Source: Posidonia oceanica (Eukaryota > Streptophyta > Magnoliopsida > Alismatales > Posidoniaceae). From it: 64,000 nucleotides of DNA. The stretch covers positions 9,548,001 through 9,612,000 of the forward strand of contig JAZBRS010000044.1 of assembly GCA_037176725.1 (NCBI GenBank), read 5' to 3'. Positions 35,465-45,200 of this stretch are shown here, one piece after another. The notes under the pieces were generated by a model. That model was not told the origin of the DNA and ran no database searches. It worked only from the letters and a program-made list of their open reading frames with translations. The position numbers and the translations under genes were made by a program. The stretch's first letter is position 1. Every line of letters begins with the position of its first letter.

Positions 35465-36436
35465 CAGACCATGGAGGCCGACTGCTGCCGGTTCGTGCGT
35501 AGATGCCACAACTGTCAGATTCATGGTAACTTCATCAAGGCCCCTCCACATCAGCTGCACAACATGTCTTCGCCATGGCCTTTCTCCACCTGGGGGATCG
35601 ATGTCATTGGCGCCATCCACCCTGCTGCTTCAAATGGTCATCGTTACATTCTGGTAGCGATCGATTACTTTACCAAGTGGGTGGAAGCAGCCTCTTACAG
35701 AACAGTCACCGCTTCGGCAACAGAAAAATTTATCAGAAACAATATTGTTGCCCGATATGGGGTCCCGTACTCTGTCATCTCTGATAACGGCTCAAACTTC
35801 ATTGCCAAAAGGATCGAAGAATACCTGCAAGGTCTCAGAATCAAGCACCATCGATCCTCACCTTATCGGCCTCAGATGAACGGAGCAGTGGAGTCTGCAA
35901 ACAAGAACATTGTCAAGATTCTGAAGAAAATGGCAGAAATCCACAAGGATTGGCACGACAAGCTCTCGTACGCACTCTGGGCGTACAGGACATCAATCCG
36001 GACCTCTACAGGAGCCACCCCGTACTCTCTGGTGTACGGCATAGAAGCGGTGTTACCTGTTGAAGTGGAGATCCCCTCTCTGCGGATTCTGCGGGAAGCT
36101 GAGTTGGAAGAAGCAGAATGGGTCGAAGACCGCTGCATCCAACTGAACTTGATTGATGAGCGCAGATTGCAAGCCATGCACAACGCTCACTGCTATCAGA
36201 AGCGGATGGCCAGAGCATTCTTGAAGAAGGTCCAGCCCAGAAGCTTCCAGCCAGGGGACCTTGTCTTGCGCGCCATTCACTTGCCGAACGGTCGAGGGAA
36301 ATTCCGACCCAATTGGCGTGGCCCCTTTGTGGTCAAGCAGATCTTTTCGGGAGGCACTGTAACCCTTGAAGATATGGACCAGGTCGAGCAGTCTGAGCCC
36401 GTCAACCTCTGCTATCTGAAGAAGTACTATCAGTAG
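35465..36436 (+). pseudogene. int: Integrase part of the D polyprotein, separated by the in-frame TGA
   Basis: It continues in the same frame directly after the TGA at 35462-35464 and ends with TAG at 36434-36436. The second half of the HHCC zinc motif (CHNC) is here. The catalytic triad is D (codon 35600, in GIDVIG), D (35783, in SDNGS) and E (35891, in GAVESAN). The last two are 35 residues apart, as in DD35E integrases. The C-terminus ends VNLCYLKKYYQ and has no chromodomain, in line with Tat. An ATG at 35471 could start a 321-residue protein, but it would lack a complete zinc domain. Readthrough of the TGA or trans-supply would be needed for integration by this copy. Confidence 0.92.
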
Positions 36437-37967
36437 CCGAAAGCGGCCCCGTTGCAGATGCCCTTCTCCCACCTACACTTGCATTTTCATTCTCGCCTTC
36501 TTGCTTCATCTCCTTTCAAATCATAATCGTCATTCTTTCAACTCTTGCGACTCTCTGTTTCAAATCATCATCGTCATCCTTTCAACTCTTGCATCCCTAT
36601 TCAAATCATCATCGTCATTCTCTCAAGCATTGCATCTTGAGCCCGGTGATGACAATCGGAAGTGCTTGCCTGCTCTGGAAAAGAGTCACCCTGCCTCACC
36701 TGGCACTACTTAGATGTCTTAGCGAGTGAGGGAGCCACCACCAATAAGGACAGGCGAACTGCCCAATCTCACAAGGACATACACCTCTGAGGGAGAAAAA
36801 ATGTTAGGTTGTGAGCTTGAAAAAAAAAAGTGAGAATAGACATCTAGATTTGGGCTCCTCAAAGGGACAGAAGACGAAGACAGAAGCCGGCCCTAGAGAT
36901 AGGGGTGTGCAGTCTAACCCTGCTCCTTCTACCCATCACACAGCAGACCCAAAGCCTAAAGCCATTACAATTCAAGCACCCTTCTTTTGCCACCAGAACG
37001 GGGATAGCAAAAGCCTGAAAAAAAAAGAGGAAAAAGATCAAGCAAAAAAAAAGAAAGAAAAAAAAAGAGATAGAACAAAAACAAAAACAAAAAAGGAGAA
37101 AAGCAAGCAAAACAAAAAAAAAGGAAGAAAAGGGCAAAGGCAGCCCAAAAAACACAGGCACCGTTTTCCCCCACACTTTACTAGAGATCCCCAGCATGTC
37201 AAGCCTGAAAAGGGGGTCTACCACATCCTCCCAAGAGCAAACACGTACCTTCTCCCAGCTAGGGGCAGAGAAAGACTGCATACCTATGAGGGAGAAACCT
37301 TTCAAAAAAAAAAGAGAGAGAGCTGAAAGAATAGGTGTAGGTCCTGAGAATGCAGCCAGTAGCCTGTCCTCACCACATCACCACCTGTATAATGCCAACG
37401 ACCTGTTCCGGAGCGCCACCAATAAGCCAAGAGTCTGAGTAGGGCCCAGTGAGTCAAGGACCACTCCCTTCCTCTGCAGCAGGCACCAAAGCACTCCGTA
37501 CGCTGAGGGCACGCAAGCATACTCATCCACCCAAGCATATCCATCCATTCAAACATATTTATTCATCCGATAATATTCATCCTCATAAACATATCACTAG
37601 CATCTTGCATACATGCATCTTCTTTCATTCCTTTCCTCTTCTATCAATCTCTCCCGCTCTGCAACGCGCTTTGGCCCTGAGGCAGTACTCCTCCCCAGCA
37701 GAGCGCATCGACGACACTCAAGCTGCGCCGGTCCAGATCACCTGCCGGCCCTCGCCCCTGCATTCGCAGGACTGCTGCCAATTCCCTTTATTCACTTGTG
37801 CTTAACTGCTATGTTCTGTTATCAACTGCTGAATGCATATGGAACTACACTTTCAGTCTCAGCTTCTGCTTGTCGTCAAAGGTTATATGCCTGCGAGATC
37901 TGACTGTTTATTGATAGCAGGTACCTCAAGCCTTGCAGCAATCAGCCTGTCTTCTGCAACCAGTGCA
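36437..37967 (+). other. Non-coding spacer between pol and the accessory ORF of D
   Basis: This holds three ~43 bp tandem copies of a TTTCAAATCATCATCGTCAT-type unit (36510-36640), a purine-rich low-complexity run (about 37010-37135), and repeats of CAYCCATTCAARCATAT-like words (37520-37600). An ORF spanning 36811-37326 is Lys-rich because of the A-tract and is not called. A spliced or internally initiated message for the downstream ORF would have to cross this region; I see no certain splice acceptor. Confidence 0.6.
36510..36640 (+). repeat. Three ~43 bp tandem repeats downstream of integrase
   Basis: Units share TCAAATCATCATCGTCAT followed by YCTTTCAACTCTTGC, at about 36515, 36558 and 36600. 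The third is degenerate (CTCTCAAGCATTGC). Confidence 0.75.
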
Positions 37968-39170
37968 ATGGGTTTTCCTACTCTGTTGACTCCCGCACAC
38001 TGCTCGGAAACCCTGCGAGAATGGATCAGCAGGCTCACTCTACGAGACTGTGAAAGGTTGCGCCTGTGGGGCATACCAACTAAGCTGCTAAAGGCTGCTG
38101 ATGTGGAGGTCAGCTGCCACCTTCTGTGTGCCGCCGCGAGATTCTGGAAGCCGGCGCATCATGTCTTCCGCTTCAACAAGACTGAGCTGACACCTACACT
38201 GGAAGAGGTGCGTCGGATCTGCGGCTTTTCAAAGATCTTGGGGCCGCCTGTCTTCATGAGGTGCGACGGATATCTCCGAGTCCTGAACCAATTGACTGGA
38301 CTCTCCGCTCAAGCCTGCCAACAAAAGCTAATCTGCACCAGTGGACAAGAGCCTATGCTTCGCCTTGCACACTTTGATGATATCTTGAACAAGCGTGCTG
38401 ACCTCGGAGATGAGCTGTGGCTCCGAGGATTCGTCATCCGCTTTCTGGGCGAACTAATCTTTACTCATGGCCGACTGACAGTGGCCATCGAGGTTGCAGA
38501 GATTGCGCTAGCTGTGGTGACCCAGCATATAGACCTGGCACCAGTTGTCTTGGCAGAGACTTATCGCGGGCTGGACCGCATTTCTCATCGCTGCCGCCAC
38601 TTCCACGGTTGCGGAGCACTTATACAAGTCTGGCTGATCGCGCACTTAGAAATGGACTTCCTGCGCCCTCAAGTGCACGCCTTCGAAGCCTACTGCAGTA
38701 GCACCCGTACCAGAACAGACAAGAGCATCAAAGACGAATACGAGAGGCTGTCAGCATTGACTGACGACGCTGTGATCTGGCGCATCATTCCCTCTGCAGC
38801 AGAGCCATTCACAATCTTCTTCAGCGCGCGTGACACGCGGCTGGTCATTCTTCCAGGCTTCACAGCAGGCGTAGAGTACCATCCAATCAGGGTCATGCGC
38901 CAGTTCGGCTTCCAGCAGGGCGCCTTCATCGACAGTACAGCGCCCGAGCTTCTACAGACTTATCCTCTCAGCACCACTGCCCCAACCAAGAAGCTTGCTA
39001 GTCTGATGCAGCATGGGGTCCAATCTACAGACGTTGCAGCCGTGAGAGGTACTGGATGCACTTCTGATTATGAAGCGGAAGTCCGACAGCTCTGGCCAAT
39101 CACTGAAGTCCCGCCAGGCGGCCCCTTGTTCCCCGACTCCAGGCAGCCGAAGAAGGCCCGGGTTGACTAG
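37968..39170 (+). CDS. DUF7745 / plant-mobile-domain-like accessory protein of element D
   Basis: 400 codons from the ATG at 37968 (context GCAATGG). The frame is also open from an ATG at 37833, which would add 45 residues of weak character. The product resembles the DUF7745 family, related to the plant mobile domain (PMD). Seen here: an N-terminal helical part with LREWISRLTLRDCERL; FWKPAHHVFRFNKTELTPTL about residues 57-76, like the FW..VF.F...EL.PTLEE signature; AETYRGLDRI followed by FHGCGALIQVWLIAHL about 195-230; and a basic end PKKARVD that could be a nuclear signal. Such domains are known both as host proteins and inside transposable elements. The biochemical role is unknown. Intact frame and sense orientation in a young element suggest it was functional recently. 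The family call is from memory of its signature, not a search. Confidence 0.75.
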   Translation: MGFPTLLTPAHCSETLREWISRLTLRDCERLRLWGIPTKLLKAADVEVSCHLLCAAARFWKPAHHVFRFNKTELTPTLEEVRRICGFSKILGPPVFMRCDGYLRVLNQLTGLSAQACQQKLICTSGQEPMLRLAHFDDILNKRADLGDELWLRGFVIRFLGELIFTHGRLTVAIEVAEIALAVVTQHIDLAPVVLAETYRGLDRISHRCRHFHGCGALIQVWLIAHLEMDFLRPQVHAFEAYCSSTRTRTDKSIKDEYERLSALTDDAVIWRIIPSAAEPFTIFFSARDTRLVILPGFTAGVEYHPIRVMRQFGFQQGAFIDSTAPELLQTYPLSTTAPTKKLASLMQHGVQSTDVAAVRGTGCTSDYEAEVRQLWPITEVPPGGPLFPDSRQPKKARVD

Positions 39171-40135
39171 GCCCTTGTGCGACCATCATGTGGTCTTCTT
39201 TCAGTTTGTGCTGTGCTTTTCTGGCCTGCCTCAGGCATTGTACTTATCAAGATCATATCAGTAAGAACTGTTTCTGCTTTCTGCTTGCACATCAAGACTC
39301 TTTGCTGCATTGCATATCATCATCATCATTATCTTGGGCCCTCTAATCAGACTTGCAGACATCCCAACGCAGCGAAGTCCTCAGCACCCAATCCGGAGCC
39401 CAGAGCATCTGCAGGCCCGCGACACTCAGCTCCGCTGTCCGGCATCCCCAGTTGGTCGCCCCCAGCTGGACCACCATCCTCTGCGGGCTGGCACCCCAAA
39501 CTGCCCGGCGAAAGGTCCGTCAACCTGTTATCCTCCTCAGCTGTTCATCCTCAGCTGAGTCCCTCGTGGGCTAGCACCCCAAACTGCTCGGCGATGGGTC
39601 CGTCAACCTATCATCCATCCACTCGCCTATCTGTCCTTGCATCCTGATGCCAGGGGCGTACCGACCATCCCCTGGTATCATCCTGATACCAGGGGCATCT
39701 TTTGGTCGCCCGGTGGTATCATCCCTAGCTGATCATCCCCAGCTGAGTCCCCTTCTCGGTTGATCGTCCCCAGTTCGTCGCCCCAGCTGGACCATCATCC
39801 CCGCGGGCTGGCACCCCAAACTGCTCGGCGAAAGGTCCGTCAACCTAACACTCTTCTCGGCTGGTCACCCTAGTTGAGTCCCCAGCTGATCGCCCTCAGC
39901 TGAATCCCTTGCGGGCTGGTACCCCAAACTACTCGTCTGACAAGCACGACACTCTTGTCATCACTCTCTGCTTTCGATGCCATGGACGCGCTGGCCAACC
40001 CCTGGTGCCATCCCGACACCAGGGGCATCTTTTGATCGCCCCACGGTATCATTCTCTCCCCCTTTCCCCTATGACGTTCCTGGCGTCATAGGGATGGTTT
40101 CTTCTCATCATTCCCTTACCCCTTCTTTGCCGGCC
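39171..40135 (+). other. 3' UTR of D, part 1: repeated CCCCAAACTGCTCGGCGAAAG blocks and large hairpins
   Basis: GGGCTGGCACCCCAAACTGC-type blocks with GGTCCGTCAACC recur at about 39487, 39570, 39797 and 39912, mixed with CAGCTGA words. Three strong hairpins stand out: 39669-39695 (11 bp stem, loop ATCCT), 39999-40025 (9 bp stem, 9-nt loop) and 40067-40093 (10 bp stem, 7-nt loop). No gene is visible; ORFs here are artefacts of repeat units. Confidence 0.65.
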
Positions 40136-40155
40136 GATAAGTCCGATATCTTATC
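40136..40155 (+). repeat. GATAAG/CTTATC hairpin bordering the 36 bp array, left
   Basis: GATAAG-TCCGATAT-CTTATC, 6 bp stem and 8-nt loop, preceded by GCCGGCC. The identical block closes the array at 40723-40742, and a variant lies at 41651-41670. Confidence 0.8.
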
Positions 40156-40722
40156 ATTCTTATCATGATCTCACCCCCTCTTTAGCTTAATTTCTCATCA
40201 TGATCTCATCCCTTCTTTAGATTAATTTCTCATCATGATCTCACCCCCCTCTTTAGCTTAATTTCTCATCATGATCTCGTCCCCTCTTTAGCTTAATTTC
40301 TCATCATGATCTCACCCCCCTCTTTAGCTTAATTTCTCATCATGATCTCGTCCCCTCTTTAGCTTAATTTCTCATCATGATCTCACCCCCCTCTTTAGCT
40401 TAATTTCTCATCATGATCTCGTCCCCTCTTTAGCTTAATTTCTCATCATGACCTCATCCCCTCTTTAGATTAATTTCTCATCATGATCTCACCCCCCTCT
40501 TTAGCTTAATTTCTCATCATGATCTCATCCCCTCTTTAGATTAATTTCTCATCATGATCTCGTCCCCTCTTTAGCTTAATTTCTCATCATGATCTCATCC
40601 CCTCTTTAGATTAATTTCTCATCATGATCTCACCCCCCTCTTTAGCTTAATTTCTCATCATGATCTCATCTCCCCTCTTTAGATTAATTTCTCATCATTA
40701 CCTCATCCCCTCTTTGCCGGCC
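40156..40722 (+). repeat. 36 bp satellite-like tandem array in the D 3' UTR
   Basis: About 15 copies of a ~36 bp unit: CTCATCATGATCTC, a C-rich run, CTCTTTAG and MTTAATTT. Variants differ mainly in the C-run (CACCCCCCT or CGTCCCCT or CATCCCCT) and in AGCTT/AGATT. CACCCCCC and CGTCCCC units alternate for several copies, giving a ~71-72 bp dimer. The 3' UTR is a known birthplace of satellites in Tat/Ogre elements. Confidence 0.9.
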
Positions 40723-40784
40723 GATAAGTCCGATATCTTATCATTCTCATCATGATCTTGCCCCCTCTTATCAATCAATCAATC

Positions 40785-41672
40785 ACTCGTGCTAGGCTGA
40801 TATCCGAAACTATCAATCTATCAAACTCGTGCTAGGCTGATATCCGAAACTATCAACAATCAATCACTCTCAGGCTGATAACCTAAACTATCTTCTGGCC
40901 GATCCATGGTTGGCCCGCAGTTGTGTTATACGGCTGACATCCAGTAACTGTCCCTCGTAATTGCACTTTTCCAGTTGATAGGTCTGTAAACTATCCACCG
41001 GTTGACAGGACCGTAAACTGTCGCTCCAGTTGGTAGGACTGTAAACTACCGCGTGCAATTACGTTATACGGCTGACATCCAGTAACTGTCCCTTGCAATT
41101 GCGGTTTCCAGTTGATAGGACTGTAAACTATCCTCCAGTTGATAGGTCTGTAAACTATCCACCGGTTGGCAGGACCGTAAACTGTCGTTAGGCTGATACA
41201 CCTAAACTATCACCCGCAATTGCATTATACGGCTGATATCCAGTAACTATCCCTCATCATTGTGCGTTTCCAGTTGATAGGTCTGTAAACTATCCGCCGG
41301 TTGACAGGACCGTAAACTGTCGCTCCAGTTGATAGGTCTGTAAACTATCCACCAGTTGGTAGGACTGTAAACTACCACGCGCAATGATGTTATACAGCTG
41401 ATATCCAGTAACTATCACTCATGGTTTGTGGGTTCCAGTTGATAGGTCTGTAAACTATCCTCCAGTTGATAGGTCTGTAAACTATCCACCGGTTGACAGG
41501 ACCGTAAACTGTCGTTAGGCTGATACTCCTAAACTATCACCCACAACCATGTTATACGGCTGATATCCAGTAACTATCACTCACAACTGCTCCGGTTGAC
41601 AGGACCGTAAACTGTCGCTCCCGGTTGATAGGACCGTAAACTATCCGGACGATAAGCCCGTCACCTTATCGT
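40785..41672 (+). repeat. Array of about 27 short hairpins with co-varying stems in the D 3' UTR
   Basis: Units of about 22-28 bp are of two kinds. One is GTT-GATAG-GTCTGTAAA-CTATC-C (9-nt loop) with stem versions GATAG/CTATC, GACAG/CTGTC, GGTAG/CTACC and GGCAG/CTGTC (one G-U pair). The other is GGCT-GATA-TCCAGTAAC-TATC with GACA/TGTC versions and 8-nt loop variants (ACCTAAAC, TCCGAAAC). Each time one arm changes the other changes to match, while the loop and flanks stay nearly constant. The last unit is GATAAG-CCCGTCAC-CTTATC. Confidence 0.9.
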
Positions 41673-42200
41673 TTTTTTTCTCCTTTTCGGCGTGACCTTG
41701 TCCCAGGAAGACGAGATCACGCACCCCCTTTCTGCGATGGGAGAGTTGGCCTCTCTCCCCTCGCGCCCTTCTTTCCTGCTAGCTTGCTCCCCGGGCGGGG
41801 ACCAGCTGCACCCTGTTTTCCTTCGCTTTGTCGTGCAAGTCTGCCCTCCCTGCCAGACATTTGCACCACATCGCGCCTTTTTACCATTTTCTTGCATCAT
41901 CTCTGCACTTTCTTAGCTAGCACTGCATGTCATTTTAGCATCATCAGTATCACTTGCACAGCATCAGCATTTTTCTTATAGCTGCACTAACTTTTATACT
42001 AACTCTTGCATTGCATTTAGCATATCACACACAGCACAGCATCCATCTGCACTGGCATTTTGCATTGCGGCAACGGGCTACGATCTTCGGTGCATCCGCC
42101 GAATAAGTAGCTCACGCCCATAGCAACCCGCTGCTCCCGCCGGTCAGATGGGGTGTCTTGTCAACCCTGAGCAGCGGCCGCGCTCCGCTTGCCCTCGCTC
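41673..42200 (+). other. 3' UTR of D, last part before the PPT
   Basis: No gene or tandem array is visible. It contains GC-rich words (AACGGGCTACGATCTTCGG at about 42072 and AGCAACCCGCTGCTCCCGCC at about 42122) and runs into the polypurine tract. Confidence 0.5.
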
Positions 42201-42213
42201 AGGGAGGGGCATC
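42201..42213 (+). promoter_or_regulatory. Polypurine tract of element D
   Basis: AGGGAGGGGCATC, directly before the 3' LTR start TGTTGAC. It is the primer site for plus-strand DNA. B has AAGGAGGGGCATC and C has an AAAAAGGAGCATC version at the same place. The trailing CATC between purines and TG is shared by all three. Confidence 0.9.
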
Positions 42214-45200
42214 TGTTGACACCCCATCTTGGCAGGCCTAGACCCTTGGAGCCCTCTTGTTGATTGCTGGATCAAACCCCAACCAAACCCTAACCCTAGT
42301 CCTCCTCTCAACCCTTCAAAATCAGCCCATTTTGGCCTAAACCTCTACCCCCCTTCCCAACCTCAAAACCTAACCAAAATTCATAGGAAAACCCACCACT
42401 ATCCACTCAACAAACCTACCCAAAAACCTAGGATTTTCCAAGCCTGACCCATTCTCAAAAACCCTAGAAAACTTAGGTAAAACTATCCTTTCTCTACACC
42501 TTGAAACCCCTCCAAAGCCTCCTTAGAATCAAACCAAAACCTCAGACCCAAGACTTCAAAACCTAGACTACCCACCCACCAATTTTCACCCAATTCCGAG
42601 ACCATTAAGACCCTCTTTCACTCAAATTATCCTTTTCTCTCTCCGGGATTATCATTTTCTCTCTCCTCTCTCTCTCCTGATTATCATCTCTCTTTTCATC
42701 CCTTTCTTATCCTTTTTCTGGTCTGGCTGTGGGCCCCCTCTGTGCTTCTATCCTTCCTCTATCTTATCCTTATTTTTACCCCATTTTTAACACTTTTTCT
42801 GAATTTTTAAAAATCGTTTTCCTCCAACCTATCTTTTTTCCTTTTATCTCCCTCCTTTTTCCATTTCTTTCCTCCTTCTCTTTTCCTTTTCTCCCTTTTG
42901 CAAAAATCCACAAAAACCCATAAAAATCTGTAAAATCTCAAAACATAAAACAAACAAATCAGTACACTAAGAAAAACAATTAAAAAATGTTAAACAAGCA
43001 ATTAACAACTTAAACTTAACTTAAGCAAGCTAAAAAGAAAACCAAGCATGCAAACTAAAAAATGCAAAACAAATCAAAAGAAAACACTGAAAAATCAAAG
43101 AAAAAGCTAAAATAAAATCAAGAACCACCAAAGGTAAAAACCCATCAGAGGAATTAAAAAACAAACCCAAAAAGAAGAATTAAAAAATCAAATACTAGAA
43201 CAAGTAATTAAGAAAGGCAAAAGACTTAACCTAACAAACATAAGAAAAACAAGTAAAAACTTAATTAAAAAAAAAGAAAAGAAAACACATCTGAAAAGCT
43301 TAAAAACACCCTATCAAACCAGAAAAATCCAACTAAAAACTTCAAGAAAAATCCATAAATAAAAAATCAAGACATAACTTAAAAGACTTAAGAAAGAAAA
43401 ACCCTAAGAAGACTACAACTTTAAAATCTAAAACCAACCCTAAATTAATACGAAATAAATCCTAAAAAACCCTAATCAATACCCTAAGTGTCCAACAAAA
43501 GAAATAAAATTTTTAAAATAATTTAAAAAGGGATTAACAAACATTTAAACAAGTGAAAACTAAGTAAAAGCAAAACTGAAACCCTAAAACCCTAATCAAG
43601 CCCAAAACCCATTCAAACCACACTAATTAACCAAAAGAAGTCATTAAAAAATCTGATCAAGATCCTAATTCATAGCACAAGCACCCTAATATTTTACTTA
43701 TTTTTAATTTACTTTTTTCCTATTTTATTTCCCTTCCTTTCCCTTTCTTTCTTTTTTCCTTTTCTCTCTTCTTTCTTTCTTTCTTTCCCTGCCGGGCCCG
43801 TCGGCCCATTTCTCTTTTCCTTCCTTTTTTTCTTTCTTCTTCCTCTCGGCCCGCAGCGCAGTCCGGCCTGCCTCCTTCCTCCTTCTTCTTCCTTCTTCTT
43901 CCTCATGCTTCCATCGTCTCCTCCCGCGAAGCTAACAGGACTCCCTCATTTTTTTAAAATTCAAGCTCTCCCTCTCCATCCAATCAAGCAACAGGTCGCT
44001 CCTTCTCTCTCGCCTCTCAGCGGCTCTTCCGGTGAGGCAATTACTGCCTGTCAGATCGCCGCTCGTCTCCCTCAGCTGCAGTGAACGGCGCCGGTGGAAT
44101 TCGAATTCCACAGCTCGCGCCCAGCAGCTTCCGGCTTCTGATAAAAGCCTTGCTTGATACCTCCTTCGAGGACTTTCTTTTTTTTGCCATCCAAGAGTGA
44201 GTGCCAGACCAGAGAGGAACCCAGAGTTGAATCCGATTCCAGAGAGCCATTTCCTTTGCAATTCTTCCACCTGCAACTCATCCCTTTTCTTCTCTGTCTC
44301 CTCCACTTCCAGAAGAGAGAGTGGCCAGAGAGAGTGGTTTGGGAGTCACCTCTGCATCCCGGAGAGAGACTCCAATCCCCCAGCCTCCTCCACCCAATTC
44401 CCTTCCCTTTCTCTGCCGAAACCTTCAGCAAAACCTCCTCTCCCTTTTCCAGTAAACCAGACCCACCTCCTGCCATCACACCTCTCCCCATTGCTCCCCC
44501 AAGTTCACCCAAAACCCAGCCATTTCCCAGCCTCATTCTCCGGCCATTCCACCCACTGAAACCACCTAAAACCACCCAGAGACACCCTGATCACCAGACC
44601 TGCAACCCAGCTCCATCCTCTCACAATTCCCATCACTCCAGCCCGCAACTCCCCCCCAAACTTCACCCAGTCACTCACCAGGCCTCCACCTTTCTAAAGC
44701 CCCCGGCCTCGAACCCAACCGCTCACCACAGCTTCCAAACTCCACCACAAACACTTACACCACTCACTGATCAGAAAACCAGCCGACTTCCAATCTCCAC
44801 CTACAGCCTCCCAAAAAACAATTCAACCACCCAGAACCACTCCCCGCACCTCCAGCAATCTCCCAGAACGCTCCATCCAAGCCGACGAGCAGCAACACCC
44901 CTCCCCGACCTCCGGCAGCAACCTGTGAACCCAAATCAGTCGAACCACCACCCGAGCTGCGAAGCTTCCGTCTGACCATCTGCGAAGCACCGGAGGAACA
45001 TTCAGAAGCCGCTCCAACCTTCGCGAGCGACGGACGACGCCCGCTGCGACCGAACGATCTCCGCCGACCGGCTCTGGAACCACTGACGTCGGGGGAACGA
45101 CTCAGACGCGGAAAGAGGTAAATTTTGCTTCCATTAGCTTCCTTTTCTTTTCCTCTAGCTTCCCCGCCCTTTAGACTAGCTTTTCCGGCCCTCCTGCTCC

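Noticed and set aside
36811..37326. 171-codon Lys-rich ORF between integrase and the accessory ORF
   Set aside because: Its length depends on A/G-rich low-complexity sequence; no domain.
40156..41672. Possible CRISPR-like array (regular repeats with spacers)
   Set aside because: Tandem repeats are contiguous with no unique spacers, and lie in the 3' UTR of a plant retrotransposon.
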